Positions 47,655 to 53,725 of a stretch of DNA of 58,251 nt are shown here, piece by piece. A model generated the notes under the pieces. The model made no database searches and was not told where the DNA came from. It saw only the letters and a list, made by a program, of their open reading frames with translations. The translations under genes and the position numbers were made by a program. This DNA comes from a virus. The stretch spans positions 1-58,251 of IMG/VR virus record IMGVR_UViG_3300017708_002093, one strand, 5' to 3'. Position 1 is the stretch's first letter, and each line of letters starts with the position of its first letter.

Positions 47655-48316
47655 TACTCCTCCTCTAATTGACGTTCTTGTGATGTTTTCCAGAAGTATT
47701 CGTCCTCTCGACCCATACCGAGACGTTCAAATCCATTTTCTACTGAGTAAAGTTGAGTAGAAACCTTGAAATCTGGCATCTTAGGGTCAATTGGAGTTAA
47801 ACTATTATCAAAAATGCGGATTCTATTGTTGGGATAGAGTGCATATTGCCCATTATTGAGTTGTATTAAGTTATGAGACTTATGTTCTGCAGGATTTTCG
47901 CTTGTTGCATAGTCAATCATGTCACAATCTTGATGATAATTATCTATAGTACAAATGTAAGTGCCTTTTTGCACACCATGATCTCTTGTATACAACTCAA
48001 AGTCCATAGATCCAATGAATTGTTTAGAAATTGATACAACACCATAGTCCATACAATTCCAAAACTGAAGATTTGGAAGATTCATATCAGGATCAGGAGT
48101 TTTAGGTTCACTCACAAAGGCACTGATAGGTAACTTATCATACATCGCAGCATACTCAGGTAGATAAGTCTCAAAATAAAACGCACGTCCAGGTATACTC
48201 TTACAAGATACCCATACACCTTTCACAAATTCACCATGACCACTTTGATGATCTGTAAGGTATTCTTTACGAACCCATATTTCCTCCGATGGAAGATTAC
48301 AAATTAATGTAGACAT
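47654..48316 (-). CDS. Conserved hypothetical protein, 220 residues
   Basis: A soluble protein rich in aromatic residues, Tyr, Asp and Cys: LPSEEIWVRKEYLTDHQSGH, GVWVSCKSIPGRAFYFETYL, LQFWNCMDYGVVSISKQFIG and IRIFDNSLTPIDP. No known catalytic motif is recognised. It lies upstream of the 76-residue protein and gp25 in a conserved position as far as I recall. It has no signal peptide or transmembrane helix. A baseplate-related or assembly role would be guesswork. Confidence 0.8.
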   Translation of the reverse strand: MSTLICNLPSEEIWVRKEYLTDHQSGHGEFVKGVWVSCKSIPGRAFYFETYLPEYAAMYDKLPISAFVSEPKTPDPDMNLPNLQFWNCMDYGVVSISKQFIGSMDFELYTRDHGVQKGTYICTIDNYHQDCDMIDYATSENPAEHKSHNLIQLNNGQYALYPNNRIRIFDNSLTPIDPKMPDFKVSTQLYSVENGFERLGMGREDEYFWKTSQERQLEEE

Positions 48317-48431
48317 ACTTAATAAATTTACACTTTATTATTTAACCACTATAACGAGCTTCCGCTTTCTATATTATCATAAACGCCTATAAGAAGCATA
48401 AACACACATCATACTCAAAGATACGCAGACA

Positions 48432-48458
48432 TAAAAAAAGACCCCTCCAAGGGGGTCT
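48432..48458 (-). terminator. Strong terminator after the small basic protein
   Basis: A 7-bp stem AGACCCC/GGGGTCT with a 6-nt loop, followed on the minus strand by seven T. It ends the run containing the glycosyltransferase and basic protein genes, separating it from the 220-residue gene. Confidence 0.92.
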
Positions 48459-48480
48459 GAGGTGTCTTACAGGTCTTGTC

Positions 48481-48627
48481 TTAACGACCCTGACCACGAT
48501 AACGCTTCTTTGCATTGTTACTGCTAGATGCAGCATACTTCGTGTGCTTCCCTTGACCCTGACGGGTATTCTTGGGTTGTGATTCGATGAATGCTGAACC
48601 CATCAGTGACTTCTTAATTTTTGCCAT
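48481..48627 (-). CDS. Small very basic protein
   Basis: A 48-residue frame, MAKIKKSLMGSAFIESQPKN..., ending KKRYRGQGR. More than a quarter of residues are Lys or Arg; the middle is Ser/Asn/Gln rich. It overlaps the preceding gene by 14 nt, and the strong terminator follows. I recall nearly the same N-terminus (MAKIKK..MGSAFIE) in many cyanophages at this place. A nucleic-acid-binding role is suggested only by charge. Confidence 0.85.
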   Translation of the reverse strand: MAKIKKSLMGSAFIESQPKNTRQGQGKHTKYAASSSNNAKKRYRGQGR

Positions 48628-48793
48628 GAATTAACTCCAATTCAATTTTATCTGGATTATATGCACCAGTATCATAATACTCTGATGCTAGTTCGTCAAG
48701 TGCTTCTGTAACCTCTTCATACGTTAACTCAGAACGTATGACATCACCCTCATAAAGTATGTTGAATAAATTAGATGACTCTTGTTTTTTCAT
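48614..48793 (-). CDS. Small acidic hypothetical protein
   Basis: A 59-residue protein starting MKKQESSNLFNILYEGDVIR at 48793; a longer frame from 48847 would lie well inside the glycosyltransferase gene, so the inner ATG is preferred. It has the regular feature ELTYEEVTEALDELASEYYDTG, likely a helix plus a Tyr-rich turn, then ELELIHGKN. It overlaps the genes on both sides (23 nt and 14 nt). Function unknown. Confidence 0.75.
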   Translation of the reverse strand: MKKQESSNLFNILYEGDVIRSELTYEEVTEALDELASEYYDTGAYNPDKIELELIHGKN

Positions 48794-49565
48794 GCCCAAC
48801 ACGAATTCTTGGATCACACCAAATCTTAAACCCTGCCTCAATTGCATCTAAACAGAATGAGACATCCTCTCCACACATGTCTTGTACTGCACCAGATTCA
48901 AAAACTTGCATCTTTGGTGCAAACCATGGATACTTCATCTCTTCATTCTCAAAGACTCCTTTCTCAATCATCACCCACCCAAATCCAGTGTAGTCAACTG
49001 TAAATGGCTTACGACGCTTTGAGATTGTCTCACCAGTTTCATGATTCATGACTCCACCATTGTTTCGGAAGTCATCCTCATCTAACCAATGTGCAACTGA
49101 TGTAGTACGACCATCTTCTGTCATGTACCATCCAGCAGCAATAGATCTTTTCTTTGTCTCATCCTCTACTGCTTCTGCAGGAAATGCAAGATCACATAAT
49201 TGCCAGAACTTCTCACTACTAAACACAATGTCACTATCAATCCATAATTGATAATCATAATTTAACTTACCGCCCCATGGTATCTGATCAGGTCCTCTCA
49301 GTACATTCGCACCTAAACACTTACATCTTGCAAAGTTTACCATTGATGAGTAATCTTGACTAATCTGAATACTCATTCCATTCTGTACAAGATCAAAGCA
49401 TAGTTGTACAAAGTTTTTCAAATACGTATAAGAAACTCCTCTACCAGGTAGGCAAAATACAATTGCCTTTCCTTTCATTCTTTCCTTAATTGCATCATAG
49501 TCCCATTCAGACTCTGTTGATGCTTTCTCAGGCGCTTTTGCCTTTACTGTAAATCCTTTTGCCAT
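48771..49565 (-). CDS. Glycosyltransferase-like protein (GT-A fold)
   Basis: A 264-residue protein. After a short linker come CLPGRGVSYTYLKNFVQL, QISQDYSSMVNFARCKCLG, the DxD motif WIDSDIVF (D110, D112), TVDYTGFGWVMIEKGVFE and GEDVSFCLDAIEAGFKIWCDPRIRVGHEK (232-260). The DxD, the FGWVMI acceptor loop and the GEDVxF helix fit family-2-like transferases of the GT-A fold. A role in modifying virion sugar or host envelope is inferred only from family type. It has its own late promoter 36 nt upstream. Confidence 0.85.
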   Translation of the reverse strand: MAKGFTVKAKAPEKASTESEWDYDAIKERMKGKAIVFCLPGRGVSYTYLKNFVQLCFDLVQNGMSIQISQDYSSMVNFARCKCLGANVLRGPDQIPWGGKLNYDYQLWIDSDIVFSSEKFWQLCDLAFPAEAVEDETKKRSIAAGWYMTEDGRTTSVAHWLDEDDFRNNGGVMNHETGETISKRRKPFTVDYTGFGWVMIEKGVFENEEMKYPWFAPKMQVFESGAVQDMCGEDVSFCLDAIEAGFKIWCDPRIRVGHEKTRVI

Positions 49566-49600
49566 AAGAGAATAAAAACCTCAATTCAATTCTAATACCT

Positions 49601-49608
49601 TATTTATT
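49601..49608 (-). promoter_or_regulatory. Late promoter for the glycosyltransferase-like gene
   Basis: AATAAATA on the minus strand, 36 nt before the ATG at 49565. Confidence 0.7.
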
Positions 49609-49613
49609 TCCTG

Positions 49614-49805
49614 TCAATAACTTGCCTCTGCTAATTCTTGTCTATTATTCACAACTTCCTCAAATGTTAAATCTTCCCTTTGATACTCTGTGAATACTTC
49701 TACAAGATTATTCAGTGCTTCCCATGTTACATTAAACTCTGATTCACTCAGAGAATGGTAGATACAAGTATTCTTTGCGTATATGTGATAAACCTTTTCG
49801 CTCAT
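49614..49805 (-). CDS. Small conserved hypothetical protein
   Basis: A 63-residue protein starting MSEKVYHIYAKNTCIYHSLS; the upstream in-frame ATG at 49829 would add a run of Lys and Arg and is less likely. It is mostly aromatic and acidic, with NVTWEALNNLVEVFTEY and a final ELAEASY. I recall close relatives (MSEKVYHIYAK..., ...EASY) in cyanophage genomes. No motif for activity. Confidence 0.8.
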   Translation of the reverse strand: MSEKVYHIYAKNTCIYHSLSESEFNVTWEALNNLVEVFTEYQREDLTFEEVVNNRQELAEASY

Positions 49806-49840
49806 AATTTTTTTTCGGATTTTTTTCACCTCACTCTTAT

Positions 49841-49981
49841 TTACCTTATCGCATTATATACCATTACTAATAAAATCCCTACAGGTACTCCGATAATCTT
49901 GAAAAATTTTCCAGGATACCTAATCGCCCATCCTGCTAAGACTACTCTATAAAAATTCCAATACGGGTGGCGTTTTTTCAT
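49841..49981 (-). CDS. Small single-pass membrane protein
   Basis: A 46-residue protein starting MKKRHPYWNFYRVVLAGWAI at 49981; the frame can be extended to 50047, but the extension is unconvincing. The C-terminal 20 residues (FKIIGVPVGILLVMVYNAI) form a clear membrane helix, preceded by a basic, aromatic N-terminus. A host-membrane role or inner virion component is possible. Lysis-related function cannot be excluded but there is no support. Confidence 0.7.
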   Translation of the reverse strand: MKKRHPYWNFYRVVLAGWAIRYPGKFFKIIGVPVGILLVMVYNAIR

Positions 49982-50297
49982 CAGAGGGGTTTCAGAGGGT
50001 TTATAAATTTGGGAAATTTTTTTATGAGCGTGATACTTATGTCGCAAAAGACATACAGTGTAGGTTAGGGTAGTGGGGGGTTTTATATACGCACGGCCCG
50101 TTAATAAGAATTAACAATTAATCGTAATACCTGTCTATTACTAATAACGAACAATCGTTATTCGTGCTTATTACTAATAACGAACAATTACTGTTTATTA
50201 TTAATAATTAACGATTACTATTTGTTACTTAGTAATCACTGTTTATTAGTAATAAGAACTGGTTGTCTATTACTAATAACGAAGAACTGTTTATTAG

Positions 50298-50332
50298 TAA
50301 TAAGAACTGTTTCGATCATTGTATATCGAACT
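50298..50332. repeat. 35-nt perfect direct repeat, copy A
   Basis: Identical to 50346-50380, 48 nt apart (two 24-nt periods). It starts TAATAAGAACTG and includes the TTCGAT...ATCGAA palindrome. Confidence 0.9.
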
Positions 50333-50345
50333 AGTTGTCTGTTAC

Positions 50346-50380
50346 TAATAAGAACTGTTTCGATCATTGTATATCGAACT
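50346..50380. repeat. 35-nt perfect direct repeat, copy B
   Basis: Second copy of the repeat at 50298-50332; it abuts the terminator-like hairpin at 50381. Confidence 0.9.
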
Positions 50381-50411
50381 GTGCCCCTCACGAATAACAC
50401 ATAAGGGGCAC
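50381..50411 (-). terminator. Terminator-like hairpin
   Basis: Perfect 8-bp stem GTGCCCCT/AGGGGCAC with a 15-nt loop, directly after the 52-residue gene on the minus strand. No long T run follows, so termination strength is uncertain. Confidence 0.6.
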
Positions 50412-50426
50412 ACAGTTAGCATCACA

Positions 50427-50585
50427 TTAGAACGCGATTGCCTCTCCGGAAGTGTAACTCACTGCGTCTCCTTGAGTATCATCAGAGGACGCATGATTGC
50501 CCTCAGCGATAACATCGAGAATGGACAGAATATCGTTTCCGGTGTTACCCTTACGAAGAAGAGTAAGCATCAGATTACGGGGCAT
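50427..50585 (-). CDS. Small conserved protein with GNTGNDIL motif
   Basis: A 52-residue frame, MPRNLMLTLLRKGNTGNDIL, SILDVIAEGN, then a Ser/Asp-rich tail ending SYTSGEAIAF. The pattern (A/T)LLRKGNTGNxIL.xLD is one I recall from small cyanophage and cyanobacterial proteins of unknown role. Codon use is GC-richer than the surrounding spacer, which supports a real gene. It is flanked by hairpins on both sides, so it looks like an independent cassette. Confidence 0.75.
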   Translation of the reverse strand: MPRNLMLTLLRKGNTGNDILSILDVIAEGNHASSDDTQGDAVSYTSGEAIAF

Positions 50586-50634
50586 AATAACGAAAGAAAG
50601 TGTTGACGAAAGTTGTGTGCTTATGTTAAACTTA

Positions 50635-50666
50635 ATGTGGGGCAGTGAGTATCACGAACCCCACAT
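50635..50666 (-). terminator. Hairpin after the KTSC-like gene
   Basis: 8-bp stem ATGTGGGG/CCCCACAT with a 16-nt loop, followed on the minus strand by TAAGTTT. It lies 9 nt past the stop at 50675. Confidence 0.65.
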
Positions 50667-50674
50667 GATTACCC

Positions 50675-50896
50675 TCAGGCAGCAATACGCTGAAGGGTCT
50701 CATTCTTGACGCTTTGATTTACAAAACGACCGACAGACTGACCGCCTTCGATTACACTGGAAAGAGCAGATACAAAGGCAGCAACATCTGCAACGGTGTA
50801 GTCATAGTTACGACCTCCGTTGAATGTTACGGTGGCAGTGTTATCCTCAAGAGCGATTGCTTCGATTGCAGTGCTGTTAGAGATAGCGAAGTTCAT
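50675..50896 (-). CDS. Small protein with a KTSC-like domain
   Basis: A 73-residue protein. STAIEAIALEDNTATVTFNGGRNYDY followed by VADVAAFVSALSSVIEGGQSVGRFVNQSVKN has the order of a KTSC domain (S-x-I-x-x-I, V-x-F-x-x-G-x-x-Y-x-Y, a helix, then G-x-[YF]-x-N-x-x-I/V-K). In other proteins KTSC follows Lys-tRNA-synthetase-like genes or stands alone; its role is unclear. The family name is a pattern-based guess. Confidence 0.75.
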   Translation of the reverse strand: MNFAISNSTAIEAIALEDNTATVTFNGGRNYDYTVADVAAFVSALSSVIEGGQSVGRFVNQSVKNETLQRIAA

Positions 50897-50966
50897 GATA
50901 AAATGTGAAATAGTGTGTGTACAGTTTGAGTGTCTTTAGAGCGCATCTCATTCTCTTAAGTGTTAC

Positions 50967-51152
50967 TTAGGAGAGAATCATACTCTTCTGTGAGATCTCC
51001 TTAATCTCCATGATCACGTAGTCATAATCACGCTCAAGTTCTTCCTTGTAGGCATCAGCAGCAGACTGAGAATCGAAGAGGCGAAGTGTTACCATTGATT
51101 CTCCTTCGTAATCAATGCCACCGATGACAGCGATACATTTAATGGGTTCCAT
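50967..51152 (-). CDS. Small hypothetical protein
   Basis: A 61-residue protein, MEPIKCIAVIGGIDYEGESM ..., with an early strand pair and the helix SQSAADAYKEELERDYDYVIM. The layout suggests a compact alpha/beta unit; no known motif. It is the first gene after element copy 1 (core 51206-51227), 39 nt away. Confidence 0.75.
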   Translation of the reverse strand: MEPIKCIAVIGGIDYEGESMVTLRLFDSQSAADAYKEELERDYDYVIMEIKEISQKSMILS

Positions 51153-51190
51153 GATTGTGACTTAGTGGTTTGGATTGTGTGGGTTGTGTC

Positions 51191-51228
51191 CTTACACCTA
51201 AGGGTCAATCTCAAAGTTAGCTATTTTG
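51191..51228 (-). promoter_or_regulatory. Conserved intergenic element, copy 1
   Basis: Core 51206-51227 identical in all nine copies (plus-strand CAATCTCAAAGTTAGC...). It precedes the gene starting at 51152. Flanking CAATCTCA/TGAGATTG can pair to form an 8-bp hairpin. Confidence 0.75.
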
Positions 51229-51263
51229 TAACCCTGAGATTGTGATGCTTATGTGTTACTTAC

Positions 51264-51509
51264 TCAAGCAATGAGTTCTTGTAACATTTCGTTCAATTCT
51301 TCATGGTTCAGATTCTCATCCTGCCATAATGTGCCATCGGGGGTTTCTTCTTGAAACATCACAACTAAGCACTTTGCAATTGCTGAATATTCAGTCACTT
51401 TGCTATTAAGTAGACCAATCACTTGGCGATAGATTGACTCATCATTCTGTATCCAAAGTGATACATTCCAAGTCTGATAGTTTGCCCAACCGTTGTAAGT
51501 TTGTGTCAT
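51264..51509 (-). CDS. DUF7249-like small protein
   Basis: An 81-residue protein starting MTQTYNGWANYQTWNVSLWI. This start (51509) has GGAGA ten bases upstream and lies downstream of the conserved element; a frame to 51551 exists but its extra residues are encoded by promoter-leader sequence. The opening YNGWxNYQTWNVxLWIQND is a well-known motif of small proteins in phages and plasmids (DUF7249 from memory). The C-terminus is acidic (ENLNHEELNEMLQELIA). Function unknown. Confidence 0.85.
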   Translation of the reverse strand: MTQTYNGWANYQTWNVSLWIQNDESIYRQVIGLLNSKVTEYSAIAKCLVVMFQEETPDGTLWQDENLNHEELNEMLQELIA

Positions 51510-51552
51510 GATTGTTGTCTCCATTTGGTTTGGATTGTGTGGGTTGCTCACC

Positions 51553-51590
51553 CTTACACCTAAGAGGCAATCTCAAAGTTAGCTATTTTA
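51553..51590 (-). promoter_or_regulatory. Conserved intergenic element, copy 2
   Basis: Core 51568-51589. It precedes the gene starting at 51509 by 44 nt and follows the large inverted repeat at 51624-51715. Confidence 0.75.
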
Positions 51591-51623
51591 ACTCAAAAAT
51601 ACTAAATGATGAATAAGGACACA

Positions 51624-51715
51624 ATAAGACCCTTAGGATACACTGAGACCTGAGATGAGTTTCTGTTGTTCTCAGAGGCATGTAGAGGGGTCTCAGTGTA
51701 TCCTAAGGGTCTTAT
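51624..51715. repeat. 27-bp perfect inverted repeat
   Basis: Arms 51624-51650 and 51689-51715, perfect over 27 bp, loop 38 nt. A nested 6-bp pair CTGAGA/TCTCAG (51650-51655, 51670-51675) lies at the loop edge. No T run follows on either side. It lies between the gene ending at 51742 and element copy 2. Confidence 0.9.
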
Positions 51716-51741
51716 GAGTAGGTGATACTTATGGAGTGCAA

Positions 51742-51927
51742 TCACCCATGGTAGTGATAAGCATCATCTCCTTTATCGAAGTCTTCAATGTAACTCTCTA
51801 CCTTCTCATTTGGTTCGAGTTTGAATAACTTATTGAAGTCAATCTCTCTTGGATTAAAATCAGGCATCACAGTTAAATCAAGTGTAATCCTAACCTTTCT
51901 CTTTCTTGCTATCTGATAAGAAACCAT
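51742..51927 (-). CDS. Small hypothetical protein
   Basis: A 61-residue protein, MVSYQIARKRKVRITLDLTV, then MPDFNPREIDFNKLFKLEPNEK and an acidic tail with YHYHG. No family is recognised. A consensus sigma-70 promoter lies 29 nt upstream, so it is likely an early gene. The large inverted repeat follows its stop. Confidence 0.8.
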   Translation of the reverse strand: MVSYQIARKRKVRITLDLTVMPDFNPREIDFNKLFKLEPNEKVESYIEDFDKGDDAYHYHG

Positions 51928-51955
51928 GAGATTAATGCGAATTGATGACCTTGTT

Positions 51956-51984
51956 ATTATAGTATCTTATGGGGAAGATGTCAA
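51956..51984 (-). promoter_or_regulatory. Consensus sigma-70 promoter
   Basis: On the minus strand TTGACA (51984-51979), 17 nt, TATAAT (51961-51956): both hexamers and the spacing are ideal. It lies 29 nt before the ATG at 51927. An AATAAATA (52003-51996) just upstream is probably chance. Confidence 0.85.
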
Positions 51985-52114
51985 CGAAGTCTTTGTATTT
52001 ATTCGGAGACCTTATGAGAATTTTATGAATGTCCTGGGATGCTTATTATTGGGGCGCTTGACTTATGGGGGCGTTGATGATAGAATTCCATCTAAGATCA
52101 CAAGGTCTCAGCAC

Positions 52115-52260
52115 ATTTCCACAAGGATTAGTGGTCTTAAGAGTACATTAATCATAAGGTTTTCCACACATAACCAATACTTTTCCACAGGTTTTCCACA
52201 CACAACAAAACACACAACATGATTAAAAATAACATTTAATTATCTTTTTAATGTATTTTA
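52115..52260. other. Candidate replication origin: DnaA-box cluster plus AT-rich DNA
   Basis: Within the gene-free stretch 51928-52322 the plus strand has three TTTTCCACA (52160-52168, 52181-52189, 52192-52200) and one ATTTCCACA (52115-52123). TTTTCCACA is the cyanobacterial form of the DnaA box. Starts are 21 and 11 nt apart, close to whole helical turns. A very AT-rich segment (52215-52260) follows, as in DNA-unwinding elements. The origin role is inference. Confidence 0.5.
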
Positions 52261-52285
52261 ACCCCTATTTTACCTCATAGGCATT

Positions 52286-52307
52286 AAAAAAGGGGCATAA
52301 GTGCCCC
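52286..52307 (-). terminator. Terminator after the charged coiled-coil gene
   Basis: 6-bp GC stem GGGGCA/TGCCCC with a 4-nt loop, then six T on the minus strand. Confidence 0.88.
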
Positions 52308-52322
52308 CCTAACATAAAAGAA

Positions 52323-52520
52323 CTAAATCCCTTTCCTAAGTTCATCTTTCACTTCATCTTTCACTTCATCCTTTAATTTTTTCAACCTTTCTTCTTCTCT
52401 CTCTTCTCTTTCTTTTTCTAATTGTTCTTTCTTTCGGAGTGAATCATCTTCTCTTGCTTGATTCGCAATGTCAAGTCTTCGAGTATCAATGTCCTCCTTA
52501 AATCTATGAAATGATTTCAT
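52323..52520 (-). CDS. Small charged coiled-coil protein
   Basis: A 65-residue protein, over half Lys, Arg, Glu and Asp; KKEQLEKEREEREEERLKKL is one long charged helix. The repeat DEVKDEVKDEL ends it. It may be a simple charged helix with DNA- or protein-binding properties; no family is recognised. A terminator follows it and a direct repeat lies upstream. Low-complexity sequence makes the prediction less certain, but ATG, length and terminator fit a gene. Confidence 0.65.
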   Translation of the reverse strand: MKSFHRFKEDIDTRRLDIANQAREDDSLRKKEQLEKEREEREEERLKKLKDEVKDEVKDELRKGI

Positions 52521-52579
52521 CTATCTCTGTATGATTGTTTCCACTATTTAATAAAAACTGTTTTTCTTGCATTGGGATT

Positions 52580-52612
52580 GTCATTCAGATGTCATAGGTC
52601 ATTCAGGTGTCA
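52580..52612. repeat. 15-nt direct repeat, 18-nt period
   Basis: GTCATTCAGATGTCA (52580-52594) and GTCATTCAGGTGTCA (52598-52612), one mismatch. It lies 60 nt upstream of the gene starting at 52520 and could be an operator. Confidence 0.6.
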
Positions 52613-52640
52613 GTTATTAACAAATCAGTTTATATACATT

Positions 52641-52667
52641 AAAAAACCCCCTGTATGTTACAGAGGG
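52641..52667 (-). terminator. Terminator after the 44-residue gene
   Basis: 9-bp stem (CCCTCTGTA pairing with TACAGGGGG, one G-T wobble) with a 3-nt loop, then six T on the minus strand. Confidence 0.9.
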
Positions 52668-52694
52668 ATGTAAGTTACCTTAAAGTTATCTACT

Positions 52695-52829
52695 TTAATT
52701 GGCAATGTAGTTAGTATCAACAATCGTCACAACTTCTCCATCAGATTGTAAAACATCGTATTGAACTTGATTCGTTCCGATGTCTGCTTTACCGACAATA
52801 ATGGCAGTGGAAAGAATGAACTCTAGCAT
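52695..52829 (-). CDS. Very small protein (44 residues)
   Basis: MLEFILSTAIIVGKADIGTN, then QVQYDVLQSDGEVVTIVDTN and YIAN. The first half is hydrophobic with only one charged residue early (E3), so it may be membrane-associated or a strand pair. The sequence is not low-complexity and a proper terminator follows. I recall similar short proteins in cyanophages, but without function. Confidence 0.7.
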   Translation of the reverse strand: MLEFILSTAIIVGKADIGTNQVQYDVLQSDGEVVTIVDTNYIAN

Positions 52830-52859
52830 TTGTGTGTGTGTGTTGGTTTAGTGTAAGAA

Positions 52860-52884
52860 ATTAAGATTAAGATTAAGATTAAGA
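52860..52884. repeat. TTAAGA tandem repeat
   Basis: Four consecutive copies of TTAAGA, at and after the stop codon of the gene ending at 52879. Slippage there would not change the protein except at the very end. Confidence 0.85.
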
Positions 52885-53136
52885 CACTGGATCTAATCCT
52901 AATCGATATCTTGCTGCATCAATTGCATCCTTTCTCTTATTGAATAGTGCTGGTTCTTGTTCATACCTTAGTTGAGTGTAACGATACTTTTTAACATAAT
53001 GTCCTAGTTGTTCATCTTTGTCCATGACTGTTTTACTATAAAAGTAAATTGCAAAATTACCTTTTGGATTTCTTTTACTCTCCTTATTAATAAGATAAGG
53101 AGAAGGAGTTGTTGTTGATGGAAGTAGTTTAATCAT
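52879..53136 (-). CDS. Small basic hypothetical protein
   Basis: An 85-residue protein: MIKLLPSTTTPSPYLINKES, FAIYFYSKTVMDKDEQLGHY, KKYRYTQLRYEQEPALF and an Arg-rich end (AIDAARYRLGLDPVS). The start overlaps the stop of the next gene upstream (53133-53136), so the two are coupled. No family or motif is recognised. Confidence 0.75.
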   Translation of the reverse strand: MIKLLPSTTTPSPYLINKESKRNPKGNFAIYFYSKTVMDKDEQLGHYVKKYRYTQLRYEQEPALFNKRKDAIDAARYRLGLDPVS

Positions 53137-53477
53137 GAGAAGATGTAACCGTTAGTGAAATCATAGACGTTGTAGACTTTACTTTGTCCTGCCATTCCTA
53201 CAAACTTTCTTACAAACCACTTATAATTCTTTTGGAATACACCTTCACCAGCAATACAAAACTCATCACAGAGTGCATTAAGTCTGGATTTTGTTGTATT
53301 TGATTGATAACCACCATCAAAGATAGTCATGCTATCATCATCAATCTCCGCAATTTTATTACCGTGAAGATATACTTCTGACACATTATTTGCATCAGTG
53401 ATAACACTTGTGTTTGCAGATTGCCAGTTCTGATTGTTATGAACTGCTGCACACATTTGGGTTTCGATCTTTCTCAT
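53133..53477 (-). CDS. Conserved hypothetical protein, 114 residues
   Basis: MRKIETQMCAAVHNNQNWQS, NTSVITDANNVSEVYLHGNK, IFDGGYQSNTTKSRLNAL, and GEGVFQKNYKWFVRKF. The pattern (MRKIExQM..A, VYLHGNKIAE, DGGYQSNTTKSRLN, GVFQK) is one I recall from several cyanophage genomes with no assigned role. It may be a small alpha/beta regulator. It is coupled to the 85-residue gene after it. Confidence 0.85.
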   Translation of the reverse strand: MRKIETQMCAAVHNNQNWQSANTSVITDANNVSEVYLHGNKIAEIDDDSMTIFDGGYQSNTTKSRLNALCDEFCIAGEGVFQKNYKWFVRKFVGMAGQSKVYNVYDFTNGYIFS

Positions 53478-53516
53478 GATTTTAGAATAGTGTTTGTTTG
53501 GTTTAGTCCTTAAGTA

Positions 53517-53702
53517 TCACTCACCGTGAAAGGCAAAGTGTGCATCGACTACAAAATCAATGACTTCGACAACTTCATGATCCTGAACATCATGACGATC
53601 ACAAAACCAGTCGATGCAATCATCAGCAGGTAACATAGTGTCGAGCATGAAATCTTGCAGATCTGAAAGATTTTCGGCGGAGAAAAGAATGGTTTTGTTC
53701 AT
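53517..53702 (-). CDS. Small acidic hypothetical protein
   Basis: A 61-residue protein: MNKTILFSAENLSDLQDFML, CIDWFCDRHDVQDHE and DFVVDAHFAFHGE. Several Asp, His and Cys might bind metal but no known motif is formed. Element copy 3 lies 24 nt upstream. Confidence 0.75.
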   Translation of the reverse strand: MNKTILFSAENLSDLQDFMLDTMLPADDCIDWFCDRHDVQDHEVVEVIDFVVDAHFAFHGE

Positions 53703-53725
53703 AGTTGGTTTGTCTTGGTTGTGTG

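Larger units (their letters stand above)
50136..50380. repeat. Palindrome array with a 24-nt period
   Basis: The gene-free stretch 49982-50426 contains at least six short perfect palindromes of the form TTATTA-N-TAATAA or its TATTA-N-TAATA core: centres near 50141, 50174, 50201, 50249, 50273 and 50297, with an imperfect one at 50345. A second palindrome type (TTCGAT...ATCGAA) is centred near 50321 and 50369. From 50249 on, centres are 24 nt apart. Also an 8-bp repeat GATTACTA/TAGTAATC at about 50213-50237. No reading frame here is convincing; 49982-50130 shows nothing else. Confidence 0.8.

Noticed and set aside
50222-50404. Plus-strand frame with repeated LLVIRT
   Set aside because: Produced by the palindrome array; repetitive and without a proper start signal.
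51996-52003. AATAAATA as a late promoter for the 61-residue gene
   Set aside because: Too far from the gene (69 nt), and an ideal sigma-70 promoter lies closer.
51926-52222. Plus-strand frame of 98 codons over the DnaA-box region
   Set aside because: Composition not protein-like (FSTHNQYFSTGFPHTTKHTT) and it runs through the boxes.
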